6,378 nucleotides of DNA. It comes from Methylophilaceae bacterium. GTDB lineage: Bacteria > Pseudomonadota > Gammaproteobacteria > Burkholderiales > Methylophilaceae. The DNA lies in the NCBI GenBank assembly GCA_025362115.1, contig JANYIK010000111.1:1-6378 (forward strand), given 5' to 3'. This document shows positions 1 to 5,727 of this stretch, piece by piece. The position numbers and the translations under genes were made by a program. Positions within the stretch are counted from its first letter, which is position 1; every line of letters begins with the position of its first letter. The notes beneath the pieces were generated by a model. That model made no database searches. It was given only the letters and a program-made list of their open reading frames with translations, and was not told the DNA's origin.

Positions 1-2
1 AA

Positions 3-128
3 AAGTTTAACGGGGTGTCTAATGACACTTTCCATTTGCACCTCAAAGAAACTGAATTTCGCTTTAATCATCGTCGTGGTAATCTGTACCTTGAATTACT
101 CAGATTATTGAAATCTAACCCGCTTTAA
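3..128 (+). CDS. IS1595-family (ISXO2-like) transposase, C-terminal fragment
   Basis: This is the last 41 codons of a gene that enters from the left edge and ends with TAA at 126-128. The frame is open throughout. The peptide contains the run HLHLKETEFRFNHR followed by a leucine-rich tail ending in SNPL. That pattern (LKExExRFNxR, then a short amphipathic helix) is what I know from the C-terminus of the ISXO2-like DDE transposase domain of IS1595-family elements. The catalytic residues lie upstream, outside the window, so whether the enzyme is intact cannot be judged. The stop codon overlaps that of the convergent HEPN-like gene: the palindrome TTAA at 125-128 supplies TAA to both strands. 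The base composition is AT-rich like that gene and unlike glnS. The family call is from recognition of the motif only. Confidence 0.78.
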   Translation, partial: KFNGVSNDTFHLHLKETEFRFNHRRGNLYLELLRLLKSNPL

Positions 129-1270
129 CTTCCTAAGACCCTTGTAATTATTTCTATAATTTGGTTTTTATCAAAATCTTCCGCATTTGACGCAATTAAT
201 TTGCTCCACGCATTTGCGCTATCAAATGAACTCGCTGCTAGATAGCTTTTAATAAAATTATTTGCAATTACTTTTGGAATTGGAAAAAACAATGCATTGG
301 CATAATCTTTTGCTGTGTAAGTTGTGACTCTTTGTTCCGCAGCTTTCTCTAATGGAGCAAATGACAAGAAAAAATCTATGTCATCAATATTTTCACTTGG
401 CAAATTGGTAACGAAACTTTTACATCGTTGCTGTAAGCCATTATCTAAATGTTGCCAAACATCGTTTACACATCTGAAAAACGCTTCAATTCTCCCCAAC
501 TCATCATCTTTAAGACTACCCAGTATTTGTGATGCTTTTTCTGACAATGCAGCTAGATACCATTCTGGATGCATAGATTTAATTGCAGATATGGCTGCTT
601 TAATTCTGCGTTTATGTTTCCATTCGACATTTTCTTTAAGTACATCTTTAAGCAAAATCACTATTAAATTTCTTACTAATGACTGACGAGGTTTTTTTAA
701 AGGGCTATTCAAAAATGCAATCTGAGCTTTGTCAGCTTCATGTGGAAAGTATTCGGAATTGATTTCTGATAAAAGCCTATCAAGAGCATATTTCCCTTGA
801 GCAGGTGGATGCGCAAGTAAATGAGATACTGCCGAGCGTATGTGAACTCTGGCTAGTTCCGCTGAAGGTGTGAAAATTTGCTCTTCTGATGCTAGAGATG
901 GATGGGCGCAACGATTTCGGTCTTCTTGAACTCTTTGTAAATCAATAAACTCAATTGGTGATATTAATTCAAACTTATCTCTAGCAATTTCTAAAATCTC
1001 TCTTTCAAATTTAAGTGCTTTGCTAATATCATTTTTGACTCTTGTATCCTCAATTTCTTTTGCTAGCTGCTCAGCTTGAGCGTCACCAGCAAGCGCAAGC
1101 TCTCTAATTTTTTCGATTACATCAAAACAAATTGCAATCCAAGTTGAGACGATAGATGCCCTATATGCACCAGATCTGTAACTCGCAACAGCTTCTGAAA
1201 TGTAGCCTTTCGCTTTATGGTCACGACAAGTTAGAACTAGTTCATCTAAATCTGCAAATGTAGAGGCCAT
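125..1270 (-). CDS. HEPN-like domain protein, putative RNase (toxin/defence type), possible IS passenger
   Basis: The protein has 381 residues and no name I recognise. Residues about 20-152 look like an all-helical HEPN domain: a first helix around 28-58 (with YRSGAYRASIVSTWIA), a charged helical stretch around 70-102, and then RNRCAH at 118-123. This fits the HEPN catalytic pattern R-[N/D/H]-x3-H (R118, N119, H123), the RNase motif of many toxin-antitoxin, abortive-infection and CRISPR-associated HEPN proteins. Residues 155-381 are predicted helical, without a motif I can name; no signal peptide or membrane segment is evident. The ATG at 1268-1270 is preceded by GAAAG (1277-1281, read on the minus strand) at 6 bases spacing, which supports this start. 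The gene is clearly AT-richer than glnS and lies against an IS1595-type transposase, which suggests horizontal acquisition. No partner antitoxin gene is visible in the window. That it is coding is fairly sure; HEPN is probable; RNase activity and defence are inference. Confidence 0.82.
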   Translation of the reverse strand: MASTFADLDELVLTCRDHKAKGYISEAVASYRSGAYRASIVSTWIAICFDVIEKIRELALAGDAQAEQLAKEIEDTRVKNDISKALKFEREILEIARDKFELISPIEFIDLQRVQEDRNRCAHPSLASEEQIFTPSAELARVHIRSAVSHLLAHPPAQGKYALDRLLSEINSEYFPHEADKAQIAFLNSPLKKPRQSLVRNLIVILLKDVLKENVEWKHKRRIKAAISAIKSMHPEWYLAALSEKASQILGSLKDDELGRIEAFFRCVNDVWQHLDNGLQQRCKSFVTNLPSENIDDIDFFLSFAPLEKAAEQRVTTYTAKDYANALFFPIPKVIANNFIKSYLAASSFDSANAWSKLIASNAEDFDKNQIIEIITRVLGS

Positions 1271-1320
1271 AAATATCTTTCATAAGTTTGTATAGGACAA
1301 TCCATGCATGAAATAGAGAA

Positions 1321-1338
1321 TAAACTCAAACCAGTTTA
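1321..1338 (-). terminator. Possible weak terminator hairpin at the glnS 3' end
   Basis: A perfect 6-base inverted repeat, TAAACT and AGTTTA around a 6-base loop, overlaps the glnS stop codon. Adding an A-T and a G-T pair lengthens the stem to about 8. In the glnS direction it is followed by TTCTCTATTTC, which is U-rich but interrupted. The stem is AT-rich, so termination may be inefficient and glnS transcripts might read into the HEPN-like gene 65 bases further on. Confidence 0.35.
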
Positions 1339-3102
1339 TCGTTGCCAAGAATCCCGCAACGTCACTGTCCGGTTGAACACCGGCTTACCCTCTATGCTGT
1401 CTTTCCTATCCGCGACAAAATAGCCATGCCGCTCAAACTGGAAGGCTTCGGCGGGTTTAGCATCCTTGAGCGAGGGTTCGAGTTGCGCGGTGATGACTTT
1501 CACTGAATCCGGGTTGATGTCGTCAAGATAGTTTCTATTCCCTGCCCCCGGATGCGCTTCCTTAAATAATCGGTCATACAACCGCACTTCGGCGGCGTAG
1601 GCGTGCGGCACGGAGACCCAGTGGATGTTGCCTTTGACCTTGACCGCATCCGAACCCGGCGTGCCGGATTTGGTGTCTGGCAGGTAGGTACAATGTACAG
1701 TGGTGACGTTGCCGTTGGCATCTTTCTCGCAGCCGGTACATTCCACCACATAGCCATAACGTAACCTGACTTTATTCCCCGGAAATAGCCGGAAGTAGCC
1801 TTTGCTCGGCTCTTCCATAAAATCCTCGCGCTCAATCCACAGCTCTTTTGACAACGGCACGGTCCGCTTGCCCAGCTCCGGCTTTTGCGGATGGTTGGGG
1901 GCAAAGCAATCCTCGTTTTGGCCTTCGGGGTAGTTATCAATCACCAGCTTGATCGGGTCGAGCACGGCGATACGGCGCGGCGCAGACTCATTCAACACTT
2001 CGCGCATACAGTCTTCGAGGATGGTGTATTCAATCCACGAATCAGCCTTGCTCACACCAATCCGCTCGGCAAACAGACGGAAGCCTTCCGGCGTGTATCC
2101 CCTCCTCCGCGCCCCAGCCAGCGTAGGCAAGCGCGGGTCATCCCAGCCTGATACGTGCTTTTGCTCGACCAGCTCAATCAGGCGGCGCTTGGAAAGCACG
2201 ACATAAGTCAGATTCAAACGGGCGAACTCATATTGTTTCGGCAGCGGGTCTGCCAGCAGGCCTGCATCCGCCAGTTTTTCCAGCAGCCAGTTGTAGAACG
2301 GGCGCTGGTCTTCGAATTCCAGTGTACAGATGGAATGGGTAATCTGCTCCAGCGCGTCTTCTATCGGGTGGGCGTAGGTATACATGGGGTAGATGCACCA
2401 CTTGTCGCCGGTGTTGTGGTGGTGGGCGCGTTTGATGCGGTAAATGGCCGGGTCGCGCAGATTGATATTGGGCGAGGTCATATCTATCTTGGCACGCAGC
2501 ACCATCGCGCCGTCGGCGTGTTTGCCGTCGCGCATTTCGCGGAATAGTGTGAGATTTTCTTCCTTGCTACGATCACGCCACGGGGAGTTTTTGCCGGGCT
2601 CAGTCAACGTCCCACGATTCGCGCGCATTTCGTCGGCGCTCTGTTCATCCACATAGGCGTAGCCTGCCTGTATCAGCGCTTCTGCCGCGCGGTACATGAA
2701 GTCGAAGTAGTTGCTGGCGTAATAGAGGTGGCTTTCGCCAAACGCATTCCAGCCAAAGTCCAGCCATTGCACCATTTCGCTGATGCTATCGACGTATTCC
2801 TGTTCTTCTTTTTCCGGGTTGGTGTCGTCAAAACGCATGTGGCAGACACCGCCGTAATCACGCGCCAGGCCGAAGTTGAGGCAGATACTCTTGGCATGGC
2901 CGATGTGCAGGTAGCCGTTAGGTTCTGGCGGGAATCTTGTACGGATTTTGGCGGGGTCCGGTTCGCCTGCGGCCTGGTGTGCGGCATCGCCCGGAGACCG
3001 CCCCCAATGACGGCTGGCGTAGGTGTTGGCGGCAAGGTCGCGGTCGATAATGCCACGCAGGAAATTGGAAGCGGGAGCGACAGGAGTTTTTTCTTGGGAC
3101 AT
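1336..3102 (-). CDS. glnS: Glutaminyl-tRNA synthetase
   Basis: GlnRS charges tRNA-Gln with glutamine using ATP, in the cytoplasm. The 588-residue protein has the class I signatures: the PPEPNGYLHIGHAKS block with HIGH at residues 66-69, and VLSKR at about 302-306 in place of KMSKS, as is usual for GlnRS. The acceptor-binding region (TLEFEDQRPFYNW) lies around 260-272. The C-terminal anticodon-binding beta-barrels end in KPVFNRTVTLRDSW. E. coli GlnRS has 554 residues; most of the surplus here is a roughly 25-residue insert between the N-terminal helix (NFLRGIIDRDL) and RTRFPPEPNG. I chose the ATG at 3100-3102 (MSQEKTP) because family members start in this way; an in-frame TTG at 3112-3114 would add four residues. 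Neither start has a clear Shine-Dalgarno sequence. The gene is divergent from birA. Composition is GC-rich, unlike the accessory gene after it. Confidence 0.97.
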   Translation of the reverse strand: MSQEKTPVAPASNFLRGIIDRDLAANTYASRHWGRSPGDAAHQAAGEPDPAKIRTRFPPEPNGYLHIGHAKSICLNFGLARDYGGVCHMRFDDTNPEKEEQEYVDSISEMVQWLDFGWNAFGESHLYYASNYFDFMYRAAEALIQAGYAYVDEQSADEMRANRGTLTEPGKNSPWRDRSKEENLTLFREMRDGKHADGAMVLRAKIDMTSPNINLRDPAIYRIKRAHHHNTGDKWCIYPMYTYAHPIEDALEQITHSICTLEFEDQRPFYNWLLEKLADAGLLADPLPKQYEFARLNLTYVVLSKRRLIELVEQKHVSGWDDPRLPTLAGARRRGYTPEGFRLFAERIGVSKADSWIEYTILEDCMREVLNESAPRRIAVLDPIKLVIDNYPEGQNEDCFAPNHPQKPELGKRTVPLSKELWIEREDFMEEPSKGYFRLFPGNKVRLRYGYVVECTGCEKDANGNVTTVHCTYLPDTKSGTPGSDAVKVKGNIHWVSVPHAYAAEVRLYDRLFKEAHPGAGNRNYLDDINPDSVKVITAQLEPSLKDAKPAEAFQFERHGYFVADRKDSIEGKPVFNRTVTLRDSWQR

Positions 3103-3131
3103 GTCGTATGACAATGGGTTGATTTGGCGCT

Positions 3132-3137
3132 ATTTTA
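3132..3137 (-). promoter_or_regulatory. Candidate -10 box for glnS
   Basis: On the minus strand this reads TAAAAT, about 30 bases before the glnS ATG, inside the 78-base divergent region. No convincing -35 box lies at the right distance. It is the best match to a -10 element facing glnS, but one short AT-rich hexamer is weak evidence. Confidence 0.3.
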
Positions 3138-3167
3138 CACTGTGACTAGGCAATCACGGCTAGCGGT

Positions 3168-3173
3168 TATAAT
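3168..3173 (+). promoter_or_regulatory. Consensus -10 box of birA, possibly giving a leaderless transcript
   Basis: The hexamer is a perfect TATAAT in the context GGTTATAATTCAGCCG, followed by the birA ATG at 3181. Only seven bases lie between the box and the ATG, so transcription would start at or next to the A of the start codon. No Shine-Dalgarno sequence precedes that ATG. There is no good -35 hexamer at 16-18 bases. No palindromic biotin operator of the E. coli type was seen in this region, so biotin autoregulation is not supported by the sequence. Confidence 0.5.
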
Positions 3174-3180
3174 TCAGCCG

Positions 3181-4149
3181 ATGAATAGCCACACTTTTCC
3201 TGTCCTGCGCCTGCTTGCCGATGGTGAATTCCATTCTGGCGAACTGCTGGGTCAACACTTGAAAATCAGCCGTGCAGCAATATGGAACGCGCTGCAACAC
3301 GCGCAGAGTTTGGGCATTGATATCTACTCAGTGCGCGGCAAAGGCTACAAACTGGCGCGCGCACTCGATTTTATAGATGTAAAACAGATCACAAAAACAT
3401 TGGGTGAAGATGCCAAAAAATTCAGCTTAACCATCCTCGAAACGTGCGACTCGACCAATAGCCTGCTGATGCAACGCGCCTCTAATGGCGCGGCGCATGG
3501 CACTTGCCTAGTGGCGGAGATTCAAGCCAGCGGGCGCGGACGGCGTGGCAGGTCGTGGGTTTCCGGCCTCGGTGCGAGCCTGACTTTTTCATTGCTGTGG
3601 CGTTTCAATACTGGGGCAAGTGGTTTGGGCGGATTGAGCTTGGCAGTGGGCGTGGCCTTGGCACGAGCTTTGAATGCACTTGGCGCAGATGGCATCGCCC
3701 TCAAGTGGCCGAACGACGTGCTTTACCAAAACCGCAAACTGGCGGGCATCCTGATCGAGTTGCAAGGCGAAATGATGGGGCCCAGCGCCGCCGTGATCGG
3801 CATCGGCTTGAACGTGCATCTGCCAGAAGAGATACGCAATGGCATAGATCAACCTGTGGCGGACATGCAGGAAATCAAACCCGTTCACCGCAATGAATTA
3901 TTGGCGAATTTGCTCAAGCATTTGAACACAGTGTTGACGCAATTTGAAAGCGAGGGATTCGCCCAATTGCGCGAGGAATGGCAAGGCCTGCACGCCTATC
4001 AGGACAAGCAGGTACGGCTGTTGTTACCTAATGGTGATGAGCAGTACGGCAAGGTAGCAGGTATCGCCGAAGACGGCGCGCTGCTGGTAGATAGTGGCCA
4101 AGGTGCAAAACGCTTTTCATCAGCAGAAATTAGTTTAAGAAACCTATGA
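3181..4149 (+). CDS. birA: Bifunctional biotin-[acetyl-CoA-carboxylase] ligase / biotin operon repressor
   Basis: BirA activates biotin with ATP and attaches it to the carrier lysine of AccB and related proteins. The 322 residues match E. coli BirA (321). Residues 1-60 form a winged helix-turn-helix (ISRAAIWNALQHAQSLG, then YSVRGKGYKL), so this is the DNA-binding bifunctional type. The ligase core shows CDSTNS at 89-94, the biotinyl-AMP loop GRGRRGRSW at 118-126, KWPNDV at 175-180 with the lysine of KLAGIL at 186, and GIGLNV at 207-212. The C-terminal beta domain follows from about 275. The ATG at 3181 gives the family's usual N-terminus; an in-frame TTG 57 bases upstream would add an unlikely extension across the promoter. 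The stop overlaps coaX by four bases (ATGA), so the genes form an operon and are probably translationally coupled. Confidence 0.97.
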   Translation: MNSHTFPVLRLLADGEFHSGELLGQHLKISRAAIWNALQHAQSLGIDIYSVRGKGYKLARALDFIDVKQITKTLGEDAKKFSLTILETCDSTNSLLMQRASNGAAHGTCLVAEIQASGRGRRGRSWVSGLGASLTFSLLWRFNTGASGLGGLSLAVGVALARALNALGADGIALKWPNDVLYQNRKLAGILIELQGEMMGPSAAVIGIGLNVHLPEEIRNGIDQPVADMQEIKPVHRNELLANLLKHLNTVLTQFESEGFAQLREEWQGLHAYQDKQVRLLLPNGDEQYGKVAGIAEDGALLVDSGQGAKRFSSAEISLRNL

Positions 4150-4862
4150 ATATCCTGGCCATAGACGCTGGCAACACCCGCATTAAATGGGGCATCCACA
4201 ATAAGAAGTGGCTGGCGCAAGGCGCTTTGGCACATGACGAAATTGCCAAGTTGACGGAAACCCTGCGCGACCACAAGATTATCCGTGCGGTAGTTTCCAA
4301 TGTCGCGGGCAGTGTCGTTGAAAAAAGCATCAAGGTGGCACTGGCAACTACTCCCACGCTTTGGGTTAAAAGTAGTGCTGCCGCCTGTGGGGTAAAAAAC
4401 GGTTATGCGATACCGGAACAACTGGGGTGCGACCGCTGGGCTGCGCTTGTTGCCGCCCGGCATCACACAAAAGCCTCCTGCATCGTGGCTTCGGCAGGGA
4501 CTGCATTGACGGTAGATGCACTTACTTCCGACGGTACATTCTTGGGTGGCGTGATCGTTCCCGGGTTTGTGACCATGCAAACAGCACTCCATGCCAATAC
4601 GCAATTAGCGCCAAGTGGCGGTGAGTTGGAAGATTTCCCCACCAACACCGATGATGCGATTGCCAGTGGTGCCCTGCGCGCCATGGCGGGCGCGGTGTTA
4701 ACACAATATCAGGCGCTCACCATGTACAACGGCGTCCCACCACATTTGCTGCTGACAGGTGGGGATGCCGCAGCACTGCAAGCGCTTCTACCTGAGGGAG
4801 AGATATTAGATAATCTAGTGCTACAAGGTTTGTGGCTATTGGATAGAGAATCGAACGGATGA
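4146..4862 (+). CDS. coaX: Type III pantothenate kinase
   Basis: CoaX phosphorylates pantothenate with ATP, the first step from vitamin B5 to coenzyme A; the type III enzyme belongs to the ASKHA fold and needs a monovalent cation. The 238 residues contain the N-terminal phosphate loop DAGNTRIKW (7-15), GCDRW (94-98) with the conserved Asp96, SAGTALTVD (116-124) for the second phosphate/cation region, and LGGVIVPG (133-140). LLTGGDA at 202-208 is the adenosine motif. In many homologues the residue before AGTA is Asp; here it is Ser116. The ATG lies within the end of birA (ATGA overlap), and the stop lies within the start of the SPOR gene by the same arrangement. birA-coaX adjacency is common in proteobacteria; in Bordetella the orthologue is known as Baf. 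Function is confident from the motifs. Confidence 0.95.
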   Translation: MNILAIDAGNTRIKWGIHNKKWLAQGALAHDEIAKLTETLRDHKIIRAVVSNVAGSVVEKSIKVALATTPTLWVKSSAAACGVKNGYAIPEQLGCDRWAALVAARHHTKASCIVASAGTALTVDALTSDGTFLGGVIVPGFVTMQTALHANTQLAPSGGELEDFPTNTDDAIASGALRAMAGAVLTQYQALTMYNGVPPHLLLTGGDAAALQALLPEGEILDNLVLQGLWLLDRESNG

Positions 4863-5536
4863 AATGGGTTATTTGGGGGCTGCTTTTTGTTAATTTTTCC
4901 TTACTGGGCTTTTTCCAAGCCAGCGGCTTTATCAAGCAACAAGAACCAGACACCGGCACAGAAGCCGTTAAGCCCGTTGAGAACGCCATCAAGGTGCTTT
5001 CCAACGAAGAGCTCACCGCCATGCCGAAGCGCGCGCCAGAACCGCCGGTCGTTGCCCCCAGCGTCTCGGTTCTTACCTGTTACGAATGGGGCAGCTTTGC
5101 CGCAGCCGATGCTGTGCGTGCCCAGACAGCACTGAAAAAACTGGGCTTGAGCGCCATCACGCAATCCCAGGAAAAATCATCCCCAGAAAAAACACGCTAC
5201 TGGGTATATATCCCAGCACAAAAGACCTTATCACTGGCACAAGCCAAGCTAGATGAATTAAAAACATTAGGCGTGGCAGAAGCGCTCATCATTCAAGATC
5301 CAAAATGGCGCAACGCCATCTCGCTAGGCATGTTCAAGGATGAAAAACTGGCCAACGATTTTTTAGAAAAGTTGCGCGGCATGGGTGTCAAGAGTGCCGT
5401 CAAAGCCAAGCGCAGACAGGGGTCAAAAGAAACCAACCTGATCATCAACGATGTATCGCCAGAACAAGCGCAAAAACTGACCGAACTCAAACCCCATTTT
5501 TCGCGCGGGGAACTGAGTACAATAGACTGCAAATAG
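4859..5536 (+). CDS. Membrane-anchored SPOR-domain protein
   Basis: The 225-residue protein begins with one hydrophobic segment (residues 3-24, MKWVIWGLLF onward) that acts as a signal anchor, probably leaving the rest in the periplasm. A Pro/Glu-rich linker (about 28-68) follows. Residues about 113-185 resemble a SPOR domain: RYWVYIPAQ, two helix-strand repeats (AQAKLDELKTLGV and KLANDFLEKLRGMGV), and SLGMFKDE. SPOR domains bind denuded glycan strands of septal peptidoglycan, so a role at division sites is possible, but sequence divergence in this group makes that inference. There are exactly two cysteines, Cys74 in CYEWGSF and Cys224 two residues from the C-terminus, both on the presumed periplasmic side, so they could form a disulfide. 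The ATG overlaps the coaX stop (ATGA). A SPOR protein after coaX is a recurrent arrangement in betaproteobacteria, as far as I recall. Confidence 0.85.
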   Translation: MKWVIWGLLFVNFSLLGFFQASGFIKQQEPDTGTEAVKPVENAIKVLSNEELTAMPKRAPEPPVVAPSVSVLTCYEWGSFAAADAVRAQTALKKLGLSAITQSQEKSSPEKTRYWVYIPAQKTLSLAQAKLDELKTLGVAEALIIQDPKWRNAISLGMFKDEKLANDFLEKLRGMGVKSAVKAKRRQGSKETNLIINDVSPEQAQKLTELKPHFSRGELSTIDCK

Positions 5537-5539
5537 GAG
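5535..5539 (+). promoter_or_regulatory. Strong Shine-Dalgarno site of the 43-codon small ORF
   Basis: AGGAG lies eight bases before the ATG at 5548-5550 and overlaps the stop codon of the SPOR gene. An in-frame GTG at 5542-5544 is only two bases from this site, so the ATG is the likely start. It is the best ribosome binding site in the window and the main reason to call the small ORF a gene. Confidence 0.75.
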
Positions 5540-5547
5540 AAGTGAAA

Positions 5548-5679
5548 ATGGGTATATTGAAACGTGTTGCCAAAAGAATAGTTGCCACCGCCGCCGTGTT
5601 TGCGGCCAAGAAAGTAGTCGCCAAAGTGACAGAGAAAGTCACCAGCGGCGCGGTGAAAAAGAAAATGGGGAGCAAGTAG
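5548..5679 (+). CDS. Small, strongly cationic helical protein of 43 residues, unknown function
   Basis: The peptide begins MGILKRVAKRIVATAAVF and ends KKKMGSK. It holds ten lysines and two arginines against one glutamate, so its net charge is near +11. The rest is almost all Ala, Val, Ile, Leu, Gly, Thr and Ser, with no Cys or Trp. Hydrophobic residues recur every three or four positions (L4, V7, I11, then V17, A20, V24, V27, V31), which suggests an amphipathic helix able to lie on a membrane or bind nucleic acid. It sits 11 bases after the SPOR gene and has a strong AGGAG site, so it is probably the last gene of the birA operon. Its last codons and stop lie inside a terminator hairpin (5664-5688), which constrains the C-terminal sequence. 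I do not recognise a family and assign no function. Other possibilities are a regulatory leader-type peptide or a chance ORF; the ribosome binding site argues against chance. Confidence 0.7.
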   Translation: MGILKRVAKRIVATAAVFAAKKVVAKVTEKVTSGAVKKKMGSK

Positions 5680-5688
5680 CTCCCCATT
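5664..5688. terminator. Bidirectional rho-independent terminator between the birA operon and leuB
   Basis: A perfect 10-base inverted repeat, AATGGGGAGC and GCTCCCCATT, surrounds the 5-base loop AAGTA. Rightwards the tail is ATTTCGCTTC, a modest U-tract. Leftwards, serving leuB whose stop is 39 bases away, the hairpin runs into TTTTCTTTTT (5656-5665 on the minus strand, two of these bases being in the stem), a strong U-tract. The hairpin covers the last codons of the small ORF, and its TAG stop straddles the loop and the right arm. Confidence 0.85.
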
Positions 5689-5727
5689 ATTTCGCTTCAA
5701 ATGCGCTTCGTTTCAGAACGGCTTTAA

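Larger units (their letters stand above)
1..1303. mobile_element. Probable IS1595-type element carrying an HEPN-like passenger gene (left end outside window)
   Basis: The extent is inferred. The transposase fragment (3-128) and the HEPN-like gene (125-1270) share their stop-codon bases, so the terminal inverted repeat normally found shortly after a transposase gene cannot sit between them. The element therefore either extends past the HEPN gene or ends inside its 3' coding sequence. Some IS1595-family members are known to carry passenger genes. A plausible outer end is the sequence that reads GGATTGTCCTATACAAAC on the minus strand (1286-1303). It starts with GG as many IS ends do and lies between the HEPN start codon and glnS. 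The matching inverted repeat would be beyond the left edge, so neither the end nor the 8-base target duplication typical of the family can be confirmed here. Both genes are AT-rich compared with the GC-richer glnS. Confidence 0.45.

Noticed and set aside
324..686. A 120-codon plus-strand frame inside the HEPN-like gene, considered as a possible antitoxin
   Set aside because: It is fully antisense to a convincing 381-residue protein, is Ser/Leu/Cys-rich without a motif, and lacks a supporting ribosome binding site.
1885..3111. Several plus-strand open frames opposite glnS
   Set aside because: They mirror the codon pattern of glnS, carry no domain, and have no ribosome binding sites; they are shadows of a certain gene.
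3103..3114. TTG start of glnS four codons upstream of the ATG
   Set aside because: No Shine-Dalgarno sequence supports it, and the ATG start gives the N-terminus expected for the family; it cannot be fully excluded.
3142..3157. GTGA...TCAC inverted repeat between glnS and birA as a BirA or other operator
   Set aside because: The arms are only four bases and do not resemble the known biotin operator; such a match is expected by chance.
3124..3180. N-terminal extension of birA from an in-frame TTG
   Set aside because: It would place coding sequence across the TATAAT promoter, lacks a ribosome binding site, and the ATG at 3181 gives the usual BirA length and N-terminus.
3999..4604. A 201-codon open frame on the minus strand opposite birA and coaX
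   Set aside because: It lies wholly opposite two well-identified genes, has no recognisable motif, and its translation has the look of an antisense frame of GC-rich coding DNA.
5709..5720. Second small hairpin (CGTT/AACG) between the small ORF and leuB
   Set aside because: A four-base stem is too short to mean anything, and the 10-base hairpin at 5664-5688 already explains termination.
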